Shown here: one piece after another, positions 35,107 through 44,195 of the stretch
How the letters are laid out: every line of letters begins with the position of its first letter
Numbering within the stretch: the first letter of the stretch is position 1
NCBI GenBank assembly: GCA_016786705.1
Contig: JAEUVV010000012.1
Span: forward strand, 186,001 to 250,000
Reading direction: 5' to 3'
Length of the DNA stretch: 64,000 nt
DNA from: Taibaiella sp.
Lineage (GTDB): Bacteria > Bacteroidota > Bacteroidia > Chitinophagales > Chitinophagaceae
Notes under the pieces: model-generated
Databases searched by the model: none
What the model saw: only the letters and a program-made list of their open reading frames with translations
Told to the model about the DNA's origin: nothing
Translations under genes and position numbers: made by a program

Positions 35107-35466
35107 TTAAGCCGCTTTCTTTGTAGAAACTGTCTGTACTCTTAAAACCTGAATACTTTCTACTTCATTGTTATTAAGAATCTCTTTAGCAAGGCCCCAA
35201 TAGAAGTAATGGCATATCAATCCCATATTAGTTTTACCTAAAAAATCTTTACCTTTCTGGGTATATAGTATAACATATTCACCCTTCTTCACAATTTTGG
35301 TAGGAAATCTATAAAAATGCCTATTCAGGTTTGAGACTTGGCCATTGATATAGGTCGTGTCTATGACGGCATAATTTGATAGCAGCAAATCCTCTTCAGC
35401 TATGAACATAATGTACTCCGAACTACCGGAGTCATTTTTCTCAATTCTTGTAATTTTTAAACTCAT
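35107..35466 (-). CDS. Small lamin-tail-like protein leading the CBASS operon
   Basis: A 119-residue protein from the ATG at 35466 (the TTG at 35478 is the only earlier start). It is beta-rich: LKITRIEKND, LLSNYAVIDTTYI, RHFYRFPTKIVKKGEYVILYT, GLICHYFYWGLAKE. The order of strands, with a Phe-Pro before KKGEYVILYT, resembles a lamin tail domain fold, though no experimental role is known to me. It is 55 bp upstream of Cap4 on the same strand and probably in the operon. It could be an extra sensor or regulator. The fold call is tentative. Confidence 0.6.
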   Translation of the reverse strand: MSLKITRIEKNDSGSSEYIMFIAEEDLLLSNYAVIDTTYINGQVSNLNRHFYRFPTKIVKKGEYVILYTQKGKDFLGKTNMGLICHYFYWGLAKEILNNNEVESIQVLRVQTVSTKKAA

Positions 35467-36380
35467 TAATCGTTTCAATTTAGTTAATACTTATTTGGAT
35501 GGATTTGACTGAGTTAACAAATGTTTGGTTATTTAAAATAAATAACTAATTTTGCGTCGCAATAAAAAAATCAGTCTTCTCGGGGTGACTAGCCCAGAGG
35601 AACAAAGTAAATCCATAACTAAGCTCTTGTTCCAAAACAGGAATAAGTTCGGTCAGTTTTATTGTATTGATTATATCAATTTCTACATAAATTATTCCCA
35701 TACTTTTATTTTTGCCTTATTGGCAGGAACTTATCAATGTTTCGTATTAATTACTCATTTTTTCTATAAAAAAATAGACAATTTGTCTGTTAATCATCTC
35801 AAAACCAAGTTTTTTGTCTTAGTTATGACAAAAAAGCCACTTTTATTCCTAATCATTACAGAACATTACATAAACTTTCAGAAACCGAAGTAGTCCTAAC
35901 TGTATGAGTTTGGGGTATCTAGATTTATGGGATACTTCTTTATTCGCTTGTCAACCGAGCAGAAGGCCAGGAGTCTATACGCATCAGGTGAATCATACTT
36001 TGCAGTGAATGCCTAATGAGATAGTATAGTTACGTACAGAGTTGAAGCTCGAACAGGCCAATAGACTGCCAGAGCGCTTTCTTGTCTTTGCTTCCTTCTA
36101 ATGGGTCAACCAATTTAATAGAACTATTTGGTTACGTAATATCTATCACACATTAAGTTTATCTATTCCTCATGATGATTATGCGCTTCGGCGACGATAA
36201 GCTTTCCACTGTCCAACGAAGCCATTTTAGAAGTAGGAATTTCCGCTTACTGTTATTTTGGTTTACTCAAAGAGGCCTCTGATTTATAAAAATGTCTTGA
36301 CATAGCTTATCAAAGGGTATTTTCAGGATTCAGTAATATCCTGATTTATTATTCACACTTTGTCGACAAATACATTATTT
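35467..36380. other. Intergenic stretch between CBASS and the recombinase relic
   Basis: About 900 bases. A 113-codon open frame (35552-35893, +) is unlike a protein (hydrophobic, A+T driven) and starts in the CBASS promoter region. It should contain the CBASS operon promoter. I could not identify genes or att sites. Confidence 0.35.
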
Positions 36381-37183
36381 ATGAAAGCAACATTCCTATA
36401 CATCCGTGTTAGCACAGATGAACAGAAAAGGATTTTCCCTTCTGGAACAGGAAGACCGATTGCTAAAGTACTGTGATTGTAACAACATAGAAGTCAATGG
36501 TATCTTCCGCGAAGACTATTCCGCTAAAAACTTTAATCGGCCAGAATGGAAGAAATTAATTGCGACAATCAGGAGCAAATCTCCTAAGCAAGAAAACAAC
36601 ATACTGTTCATAAAATGGGATAGATTCAGCAGAAACATTGAGTATGCATATGAGATGATAGGCTTACTCAGGAAATACAAGACAACCGCTATGGCTATCG
36701 ATCAGCCAATTGATTTCTCCGTTCCAGAAAGCACGGGAATGCTTGCAGTCTACTTATCAGTTCCAAATACAAAACGAAGAATGAATAGTAGAAAGAACGA
36801 ACTGAAAGCAATATTCTTCCTGCCTGGGCTATTGACATGTCCCCTATGTGGCCGCAAACTTTGTGGTAGCTTCTCCCAGGGATGAACTAGGAAGCATCCA
36901 TACTACCACTGCCGAGGGCGATGTAAGACCATGATAAAGGCACCTCTACTTAATGACAGTTACGAACAAAAAAAGACAAATAATACTAAAGCTAAAAGAG
37001 TAGGAGTTGACCTTATCACAGGCTAGAAAGCTATTTGTAGCAGCAGAACTAAAGATAGATGACTATACTGAAATGAAAGAGAATTTACCTCTTACTTATT
37101 ATATCCTAAAAAACAGAGCCAACCATTTGTGGTATATAGAATTTACTTTTAAAGTGCTAATTTCGAAGTTCAAATTGTATTAG
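36381..37183 (+). pseudogene. Decayed serine recombinase (large resolvase type)
   Basis: The start MKATFLYIRVSTDEQK (from 36381) matches the serine-recombinase catalytic domain with S at RVST. A frameshift near 36430 moves the frame to GFSLLEQEDRLLKYC, which continues through FIKWDRFSRNIEYAYEM and AIDQPIDFSVPES. The middle recombinase domain is deleted: the text jumps to FLPGLLTCPLCGRKLCGS, the zinc-ribbon region. After a stop (about 36883) the relic goes on as HPYYHCRGRCKTMIKAPLLN, and later KLFVAAELKIDDYTEM in another frame. At least three lesions make it inactive. Confidence 0.85.
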
Positions 37184-37194
37184 AAGTAACTATT

Positions 37195-38418
37195 ATGAAA
37201 GCTCCGTTAAATATATTTCCTCCTAAAAACTGGCAAGATTTTGAAACTTTATGCCTTAAACTTTGGGGAGAAATATGGGATATCCCACATGAAATTGAAT
37301 TTAATTCAGACAATAGCCAAGGACAAAACGGCGTAGACATATACGGACCGGTAGATGGAGGAACCGCTTATAATGGCATTCAGTGTAAAAATAAAAAGCT
37401 GAATCTCATTGATGGGTCGCCAAACAGAATATTAATTAAGGATATACAAGAAGAAATAGATAAGGCCAAGACATTTACTCCAGCATTAAAAAGACTAATT
37501 ATTGCAACCTCTTTACCGAAGGATAAAGCAATTGAAGAGTATATTAGAACAATTAGCTTGGAACACGTATCAAATGGATTATTTACTATACAAATCTGCT
37601 TTTGGGAATATTTTGAACGGAAGCTACCAGAATTTGAAAAAGTATACAATTGGTATTTAAAAAATGAAGATTTTCACAGAAAAAAGCAGTTAACTGTGAC
37701 ATTTAAAGGAGGTTCTACGGAGAAAATTTTTCACCCGAAATTTCAGAAGACAGTTGAACGATATGCACTACCCAATCCGGAAATTGAGGCGAAACTACAA
37801 CTTCTACGAGAGAATAATTCGCTGCTTACCGTAGCAGATTTGATCAAAAACAACAAGCTGAATTTTAATAGCCCTAGTTTCAATTTCAATTCCTGGCCAG
37901 AAAACATGAAAATTGAATGGAAGCAATTTTGTTGGTTAGACCTGGTCGTTTCCAACACTGGGGATGCGGTAATAGAGGATTACAAAATAGAATTAGAATT
38001 TGAAGGAGATTTTTTAAAAGTTGGACCAGAAAGGGGTAACGGAATATTAAATCCAAATTTTAGAAACGACGTTAAGGGTTACAGCAATTCGGATACGGCT
38101 CTTTATATAGAACCGAGAAAAAAAATCCTGGTGCAAGGAGATCATTTTGTGTCAGGCAATTTTTATATAGAGCCAAAAATTGCGGTAGAAACGGAGATTA
38201 AGCTACATTGGAAATTACTTTCCAGAGACTTCAACGATTCTGGAATGCTGATTGTAAAAATAAGCCCCAAATATCACCGCGTTGTTAATCGGCACGAGGT
38301 ATCTGACCCTAATATGGTTAGAGATGAAGAATTATACTCATTAATTAAGCGTCCTGGGCAACATAATATTGGAGGAAATACCTATGCAGACAATGTATCG
38401 GACTATAACTTTGACTAA
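37195..38418 (+). CDS. Restriction-endonuclease-like protein with beta-rich C-terminal domain
   Basis: A 407-residue protein. The N-terminus FPPKNWQDFETLCLKLWG, NGVDIYG (D48) and GIQCKNKK (Q63, K65) gives the D...QxK pattern of the PD-(D/E)XK fold found at the N-terminus of many defence effectors. After a helical linker (about 180-215) comes a beta-sandwich-like C-terminal domain (FNSWPENMKIEWKQFCWLDL; VEFEGDFLKVG-like; LHWKLLSRDFNDSG) and a polar tail. No partner gene is obvious on either side. A DNA-cutting defence role is inferred from the fold and place. Confidence 0.65.
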   Translation: MKAPLNIFPPKNWQDFETLCLKLWGEIWDIPHEIEFNSDNSQGQNGVDIYGPVDGGTAYNGIQCKNKKLNLIDGSPNRILIKDIQEEIDKAKTFTPALKRLIIATSLPKDKAIEEYIRTISLEHVSNGLFTIQICFWEYFERKLPEFEKVYNWYLKNEDFHRKKQLTVTFKGGSTEKIFHPKFQKTVERYALPNPEIEAKLQLLRENNSLLTVADLIKNNKLNFNSPSFNFNSWPENMKIEWKQFCWLDLVVSNTGDAVIEDYKIELEFEGDFLKVGPERGNGILNPNFRNDVKGYSNSDTALYIEPRKKILVQGDHFVSGNFYIEPKIAVETEIKLHWKLLSRDFNDSGMLIVKISPKYHRVVNRHEVSDPNMVRDEELYSLIKRPGQHNIGGNTYADNVSDYNFD

Positions 38419-38843
38419 TCTTAAATACAGAGAATTGGTTTTCCTAATGGCCCCACGTCGAATCCACTCCAATTACAGGCAATACGCTAAGCGTGCTCCC
38501 TTTTTTATGCGCCTAGAGGGGTCTTTGCATATATAATCAGAAAGGCACACAGTCTAATCAAAGGCTCTTCAATTTTTATGGTAGGGCTACTATATATCCT
38601 AACACAAACTCCTGGTCACCGAAAAGGTCACTAAATTTTTTGAATTAGAATGAACCCAATTGACTAAATTATCAGCCTTTCAACACAAAGGTAAATATGT
38701 CGGTTAATATCAAAATAGATATCACATTTCTTAAGTGAACTATTTTTTCCATTTTGGCGACCTTAAGTGACCAATTTTTTACTACAAAAATCTATTTACA
38801 GGTCTTTAAATACGGGTTTTCCATTATTGTTATGTTATTCTAA
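38419..38843. other. Gap with possible inverted ends of a lost insertion element
   Basis: GGTCACCGAAAAGGTCACT at about 38613-38631 and, inverted, AAGTGACCAATTTTTT with a nearby GGCGACCTTAAG (about 38755-38780) look like repeated GGTCAC terminal boxes of an IS21-like element from which the genes have been lost. The match is partial and may be chance. No protein-coding gene was recognised. Confidence 0.3.
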
Positions 38844-39329
38844 ATGAAATACATTTGCCATTATCAAATACCAAATTATAAAATGATGCAGCTATTTCCA
38901 GATGAATATATAATTACAAAATCAAATGATGAAAGTGTTATTCTGACTACTCATAGAATCTCCTACAATTACTCTTCATTTAGTAGATCACAAACTCAAA
39001 CAATAATGTTAGAACATATAACATCTTGCGAAGGAGAAAAATCTTCGAACAAATTAAGCCTTGTTTTAGCTTTTCTAGGAGTAGTACTATTTGTAGGGGG
39101 TACAAAAGATAATAATGATGTACAGGTAATCATTGGTGTAATATTGACTATATTAATGGTATGGAAATATTTGTCCAGTAGAAAGAGCAATATTTTGATA
39201 AGCTCACCCAGCTCTACTATCAAAATAGTTGGCAATGGATTATCAAGGGAACAAATCAAAGATTTTATCAATAAAGTGGAACATGCAAAACATCAAAGGT
39301 TAATGACGGTATCTAAACATGGTCATTAA
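38844..39329 (+). CDS. PH-like membrane protein, unknown role
   Basis: A 161-residue protein. The N-terminal half (about 18-65: FPDEYIITKS, SVILTTHRISYNY, TIMLEHITSCEGEK) looks like one half of a bacterial PH-type domain. Two transmembrane helices follow (about 71-85 and 94-110), then a cytosolic part (NILISSPSSTIKIVGN) and a helix. The fold recalls bPH2-like membrane proteins. It lies alone in the defence island and no function is assigned. Confidence 0.55.
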   Translation: MKYICHYQIPNYKMMQLFPDEYIITKSNDESVILTTHRISYNYSSFSRSQTQTIMLEHITSCEGEKSSNKLSLVLAFLGVVLFVGGTKDNNDVQVIIGVILTILMVWKYLSSRKSNILISSPSSTIKIVGNGLSREQIKDFINKVEHAKHQRLMTVSKHGH

Positions 39330-39495
39330 AGGTAATTGTTTAATTCTTATAAATTCATGCCCAGGCAATTTCTTTCCAATTCTTAAAGGGGTTACCTATT
39401 CCATTTTTCCAATTTAAATCATTGTAGTATTAAAAAAAGCTTTTTTGCTTCAGAAATTGAAGGACCATTTTGCTAATAAATAGATTTCAGCAAAT

Positions 39496-39526
39496 AAAAA
39501 GGCTGGTGGTATATTACCCCCCAGCC
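39496..39526 (-). terminator. Orphan intrinsic terminator, minus strand
   Basis: GGCTGG at 39501-39506 pairs with CCAGCC at 39521-39526, with two further G-C pairs after one mismatch; the minus strand then reads five Ts (39496-39500). No long minus-strand gene ends here. A very short frame (about 39590-39670) or a small RNA may be its source. Confidence 0.45.
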
Positions 39527-40044
39527 CTTCGTAGTACATACACTTTTCACCACTTATTCGTATTTGATTTTGAAACTAAGTATTCTTCATTGGCGGTTTA
39601 TTGATAATAAGTAACTCCTCCTCTTCTTGTAAAAGAAATGAAGTGAAACTGTTTGGCAATAGGAGGAATAGTTAGGCACCATAGGTTAGTAATACTCTTC
39701 CTTTTTAGAATTTAATATTTTGATTTTTTTTGCACTAAAACAAGATTGTATATTTAGTATGGTGAGATCAATTAAATACTAACCAACCTCCTTCTAAATC
39801 CCCAATTTTAATAAATAATCAATTCAGAGGTAGCGTTTATAGTATTAACAGCAAAGGACAATAATTTAATTAAATTTAAAGATCCCTAATCCAAAACCAT
39901 CTTAACTTAAATAAAACTAGAACTTCCTTATCCGTAAATTAACTGAGCTATCTAAAATTTACAAAAGATATATCGGATAATACAATAATAATTATTTCAA
40001 TAAAAAAAATCTAATTGCGCATATGGATTGCGTAGATTGAGTAA

Positions 40045-40052
40045 TATATTTG
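40045..40052 (+). promoter_or_regulatory. Candidate -7 box of the Abi_C/HEPN gene pair
   Basis: TATATTTG fits the TAnnTTTG consensus and lies 15 bp before the start at 40068. No clear -33 element at the usual spacing was seen. Confidence 0.35.
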
Positions 40053-40067
40053 ATTCTCTATTAATTA

Positions 40068-41234
40068 ATGCCTCTTTATTATAATAAAATGGAAATTATC
40101 ACAAAAATAAAACCACTTTTTACCAGTCTTATAGCAATTGGATTCGTGGATTATGTAAAAGATGAAGAGTTTTTAAGATTATGCAATGCTTTGAACCTAA
40201 CCGATCATTATAGTGTAGCTTACAATGAAGTTCAAGCAAAAACAAAAAATGATTGGGCATGGTTAGGTATTGAAGAACTCAATTATGAATTCATATTGGC
40301 CAGATTACTAAATATTATTTACACTGATCAAACGATCAATTTCACATTAATAATTGCTAAGATGCTTGCTGCGTATCTTCCAATCAGCTATTACGTTCCA
40401 TCAATTGCTTCTTTCAGACGTGATATTCAATTGTTAGGATCGAGCAATTTAGAACTTGAGATTATCGATCAGGCTTGGACAAAGGAAAGTAGTAACTTTC
40501 ATAAAAAAGTAACAGTGCTAAAAAATATATTAATCAACAGGGCTGTAGGTGGATTAGTAAATGACGAACACTATCTAATCCTTAGATCTGATCTTTTAAA
40601 ACAAACATCTATAAAATCACAAATACCAGATTTTGTAGTCAATAATGGTAGCGTTTATGATTTCTGGCAGTTTATAAAAGCATCTTTTGGAAGTTATGCT
40701 GAACGGCGATTTTTCCTTCAAGAAGCTTTTGAACCATTGCTTAATTCAACTTTAAATTTTGTTGAAACAGTGCCGCACCATGATATGATTCCCCAAATTG
40801 CAACAGTAGATGAACAATTTATAGCTCAAGCTTGGCGAAAAGCATTAGATCGAATGAACGAGGATCCTGAAGCAGCTATTACATCAGCCCGATCTTTAAT
40901 TGAGTTAGTTTGTAAACATATTTTAGATGAGAAGGAAGTTAATTACGATGACTCAATCGAATTACCAAAACTATATAAACAAACTGCAGGAGTTTTAAAT
41001 CTATCTCCTGATCAGCATTCAGAACAGTTATTTAAACAAATTCTCGGCGGTTGCCAAACCGTGGTTGATGGACTTGGTGGTCTCCGCAATAAATTTGGGG
41101 ATGCACATGGCATGAGTAAAAAAAAGACTAAACCCGCAATAAGACATGCAGCACTAGCAGTTAATTTATCTGGTGCAATGTGCGGCTTCCTTCTTCAAAC
41201 CTTTAATCATTTAAAAGAAAGGGCAAGCGCCTAA
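40068..41234 (+). CDS. Abortive infection family protein (Abi_C domain)
   Basis: A 388-residue protein (an in-frame ATG at 40089 is an alternative start). The C-terminal 130 residues match the Abi_C domain: NEDPEAAITSARSLIELVCK, YDDSIELPKLYKQTAGVLNL, LGGCQTVVDGLGGLRNKFG and DAHGMSKKK. Abi_C domains are HEPN-like and occur in phage-exclusion proteins. The N-terminal 250 residues are helical and not recognised. It lies 13 bp upstream of an ApeA-like HEPN gene, forming a probable two-gene operon. Confidence 0.82.
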   Translation: MPLYYNKMEIITKIKPLFTSLIAIGFVDYVKDEEFLRLCNALNLTDHYSVAYNEVQAKTKNDWAWLGIEELNYEFILARLLNIIYTDQTINFTLIIAKMLAAYLPISYYVPSIASFRRDIQLLGSSNLELEIIDQAWTKESSNFHKKVTVLKNILINRAVGGLVNDEHYLILRSDLLKQTSIKSQIPDFVVNNGSVYDFWQFIKASFGSYAERRFFLQEAFEPLLNSTLNFVETVPHHDMIPQIATVDEQFIAQAWRKALDRMNEDPEAAITSARSLIELVCKHILDEKEVNYDDSIELPKLYKQTAGVLNLSPDQHSEQLFKQILGGCQTVVDGLGGLRNKFGDAHGMSKKKTKPAIRHAALAVNLSGAMCGFLLQTFNHLKERASA

Positions 41235-41247
41235 AAATTATTTAAGT

Positions 41248-42204
41248 ATGTCATTCAAACTAATAGCAAGCATTAGGTTTTTGGAATTTCAAAACATGAA
41301 ACCATTTGAAACTCCAACCTACAATTTAACTAGCAATCAACTTGTTAAGGAAGAAGTCATCGACCATGATTTTAGACAAATGGTAGGCGACCGTATGAAT
41401 CACTCTCTAAACGAGAATGCAATTGCGTTTTCGTTCCAAGAAAATGCAATTGATAATGATGAATTCATTGAGAAAATGAGTATTGAATTCAAAATAACAA
41501 CAACTCAGATTGAAACATTTCTACTTTTTTTATGGTTTGTGAAAGATAATAGCATTAGCCTGGAAGAAGCTTACGGACAATTTACAAATGCAAAAAGTTT
41601 CATATGGTACACTGGCAATACGGTCTGCTCAACTTGTGATGGTAAATTTATCAAAACAACGTTTACTGACGATGAAATATTTCAAGCCGTTGATCTCTTA
41701 TTGAAATACACTAAAAATATTTATGGAGAAAGCGGGATACCCTCACAACAAGAATCATTTACTAACAATAAAAAGTACGAAACAAGATTTCGCCCCAGTG
41801 TCGACCCGTCGAAAGATGAAAATAGAATTGAAAGGGCATTAACCTTTTTAAATACTGCTCGATCAGTACCCCATCTACCGCAGAAAATTACCCAATACAT
41901 GTCGATTCTTGAGTGTCTATTTTCAATAAATTCTAATAAAATCGTACATAATATTACCGAAAGGGTTGCTTACTATCTAGAAGAAACATCAGTCAAAAAA
42001 ACAATTAAAGAAGCTTACGATATTCGGTCAAGATTTGTTCATGGTAATAAAATGAAAAAACAACATGATTACATATGTAATATTGCTCGTGATGTAGACA
42101 AAATTGTGCGATCCATATTAAAAAAGATTATTGTATCTGATTATGAAATTTTTTCACAAAATAACTTAGGGCCATTTCTAAAAAACCTAAATTCCAAAAA
42201 GTAA
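41248..42204 (+). CDS. ApeA-like HEPN-domain protein
   Basis: A 318-residue protein. The C-terminal part (about 190-310) is an Apea-like HEPN domain: ERALTFLNTARSVPHLPQKI, YMSILECLFSINSNKIVHNI, TERVAYYLEE, and AYDIRSRFVHGNK, whose R-x4-H pair is the usual HEPN ribonuclease motif. The N-terminal region is helical with a CSTC pair (about 130). HEPN RNases act in abortive infection by cutting cellular RNA. It is coupled to the Abi_C gene upstream. Real activity is inferred. Confidence 0.7.
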   Translation: MSFKLIASIRFLEFQNMKPFETPTYNLTSNQLVKEEVIDHDFRQMVGDRMNHSLNENAIAFSFQENAIDNDEFIEKMSIEFKITTTQIETFLLFLWFVKDNSISLEEAYGQFTNAKSFIWYTGNTVCSTCDGKFIKTTFTDDEIFQAVDLLLKYTKNIYGESGIPSQQESFTNNKKYETRFRPSVDPSKDENRIERALTFLNTARSVPHLPQKITQYMSILECLFSINSNKIVHNITERVAYYLEETSVKKTIKEAYDIRSRFVHGNKMKKQHDYICNIARDVDKIVRSILKKIIVSDYEIFSQNNLGPFLKNLNSKK

Positions 42205-42258
42205 AAGAATGCTTAATAGAACTTGAAATTGGTTGAATAATTTTCATTGATTCAACTT

Positions 42259-43107
42259 TCACTTTGGCAAATGCCACATCAAACCAGTTTTTGATAACGT
42301 AAGCCTCTTTCCATCAAACAGCTGCTCCATTATCATCCATACCTGGTCGGTCAAGGTATACGACTTAACACTATTGCTATTCGTAATGGAAAGAAATCCC
42401 GTAACCGATAATTTTTCAACTTCTATTTCCTGATCATCTATATAAATAAACCTGCCATCCTCTATTGGATAATCAACCGTAATATTTTTCAGGGGTTCAT
42501 TTTGGCGCATTACTTTATCTGCAAATTCAAACATTATTGGTTTTAATGGAAATTCATTGCCGGAAGAATCATGTAGTTTCCAATAATAAACCGCACCTAT
42601 TGATGGATCAAAATGAACAGTTTTTTTTCCAAAGTCTATGCTGGTAATATTAGCTCGCGTCAAGGTGCTATGAATATTCAAATCTATAAAGCCTAATTCA
42701 ACATCCTTTCCATGCTCATCATCACCTTCCCCGGATTCCCGAAGAATTACGAGCTTTATACCTTTATGTTCCGCGTAAGTCATCGTATCCCTTGTAAATC
42801 CCGATTTACAAACAATTATGCCATTTGCTATATCGCAGTCATCCATTACAGAGTAAAGTTTAAGAATCACATCAGTATCTACTTTATCCTTCCAGTACTT
42901 ACATTCTATAGCGGTTATAATCTTTTGATCTCCGTTATTCTGTTCTGTTAACACATCTACCTGGTACTTATTTCCTGACGTTCCTATTACTTTATTATGA
43001 CGGCCAAAGCCAGAGACTTTAATACCATACTGAGCACCAAGTGACTCATAAATATATTTAGTTATCTTTTCGTATTCCTCCCAATCAAGTGTATTTTCTT
43101 CCATCAT
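42259..43107 (-). CDS. Mrr-type restriction endonuclease-like protein
   Basis: A 282-residue protein. The N-terminal half is a PD-(D/E)XK (Mrr_cat) domain: WEEYEKITKYIYESLG, YQVDVLTEQ (D51), TAIECKYWKD (E68, K70), and IIVCKSGFTRDTMTYAEHKG. The C-terminal half (about 140-282) is beta-rich and unknown. It is convergent with the HEPN gene. It may be a modification-dependent or orphan nuclease. Confidence 0.78.
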   Translation of the reverse strand: MMEENTLDWEEYEKITKYIYESLGAQYGIKVSGFGRHNKVIGTSGNKYQVDVLTEQNNGDQKIITAIECKYWKDKVDTDVILKLYSVMDDCDIANGIIVCKSGFTRDTMTYAEHKGIKLVILRESGEGDDEHGKDVELGFIDLNIHSTLTRANITSIDFGKKTVHFDPSIGAVYYWKLHDSSGNEFPLKPIMFEFADKVMRQNEPLKNITVDYPIEDGRFIYIDDQEIEVEKLSVTGFLSITNSNSVKSYTLTDQVWMIMEQLFDGKRLTLSKTGLMWHLPK

Positions 43108-43251
43108 AATTTAAGATTTAGATTCCAAAACTATTTACTTCCACTCAAATAGGCAATTAGATATTTTCATAATTCTTTAGCAATCAAGATAAAGATAAAA
43201 AGGAAGAATTAATAAATAAGTAAAAACGGAATTACTATGCCGCCTCTTAAT

Positions 43252-43306
43252 GGATCGGGCTGTCCACTATATCTCCGAAAAATCGGAGGATGCCGCTTCC
43301 ATCCCT
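43252..43306 (+). ncRNA. Possible structured RNA upstream of ssb
   Basis: G+C-rich for its surroundings. CTCCGA (43273-43278) pairs with TCGGAG (43283-43288) around AAAA. The flanks GGATCGGGCTGTCC and GGATGCCGCTTCCATCCC can form further stems. It resembles a recurrent intergenic element that I recall from Bacteroidota genomes, in which the flanks are kept and the apical stem varies; this memory was not checked. The open frame that crosses it (43290-43553) is unlikely to be translated. Confidence 0.4.
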
Positions 43307-43767
43307 GGCGGTGATTATTTATAAAAGGAAAGGCAAAGCACATTATCCTCTTGTTCCAATACAGATAAAGAGCTTTGCTTCTTTACTTTCTGAAAATTGG
43401 ATAGCTCCCTATACACATCCCCTTTCCTATCCAAATTTCAGTGCCAGGCTCCGAAGCCTGGCTTATTACAATCAAGTAACACACTTATGCATTTCCCAAA
43501 GCCAACCGGTAAAAAGGGCAGCTAAGATGAAGATGTGCAGCACTCCCATATAGCCACCAATAAAAAAAATGAATGAACGGTTTCCCCCTAAAGGAACCCC
43601 CATTAAATCATTTTTTTTCATGGTCTGCGCTATTGCACACTTCCGATTCTTGCTTTCTTTTTTCCGGTTTTTCTTTTGGAAAAATGAGAAGCGAAGCAAA
43701 GCGAGCCATCAGAACGAAAGACGAAAAAAGGAGTAAACATTTTTTTAAACATTTAAAACGTAAGAAC

Positions 43768-44145
43768 ATGAACATCACAGGAAGATTAACGAGAAACGCC
43801 GAATTAAACACGACAAAGAACGGCAAAACGGTTGTAAACTTTTCAATCGCAGTAAACGAAAGCTACAAAAACAAACAGGGCGAACGTGTCGAACAAACCT
43901 CCTATTTCAATTGTGCCTACTGGAAATCTGCAAAGGTGCTGAATATGCTAACGAAAGGGTTATTGGTTGAGCTGACAGGTAATGTAAGCGCTAGAGCGTG
44001 GGTAAGCAGCGACGGAGAAGCAAAAGCAAGCTTAAACTTTCATACCTCCAACATCAAACCACTGGCGGGAGGACGAAAAAGCGATCCTATTCAGGCTAAC
44101 ACAGAACCATCAAACGAGGTAGAAAAGGACGATCTACCATTCTAA
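43768..44145 (+). CDS. ssb: Single-stranded DNA-binding protein of the mobile element
   Basis: A 125-residue SSB from the ATG at 43768 (upstream in-frame codons are A+T-rich leader). The OB fold shows MNITGRLTRNAELNTTKNGK, VNFSIAVNESYKNKQGE, TSYFNCAYWKSA and LLVELTGNVSARAW. The acidic tip VEKDDLPF is the C-terminal protein-interaction tail. Element-borne SSBs coat the single strand formed in conjugal transfer. It is followed by a DUF932 gene, a pairing frequent in Bacteroidota conjugative elements. Confidence 0.92.
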   Translation: MNITGRLTRNAELNTTKNGKTVVNFSIAVNESYKNKQGERVEQTSYFNCAYWKSAKVLNMLTKGLLVELTGNVSARAWVSSDGEAKASLNFHTSNIKPLAGGRKSDPIQANTEPSNEVEKDDLPF

Positions 44146-44195
44146 AAACCGAACCTATTAACAATCAAATTTTTAAACACCAAAATTCTTATATC

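Larger units (their letters stand above)
39330..40067. other. A+T-rich gap with an orphan minus-strand terminator
   Basis: About 740 bases without a convincing gene. A hairpin lies at 39496-39526 (see separate entry). A TATATTTG -7 box at 40045-40052 may serve the gene at 40068. The rest shows no recognisable structure. Confidence 0.35.

Noticed and set aside
35552-35893. 113-codon open frame between CBASS and the recombinase relic
   Set aside because: A+T-driven hydrophobic composition, no domain, starts without a promoter-like box and overlaps the expected CBASS promoter region.
43290-43553. 87-codon open frame upstream of ssb
   Set aside because: It begins inside a possible structured RNA, and the residue pattern does not resemble a folded protein.
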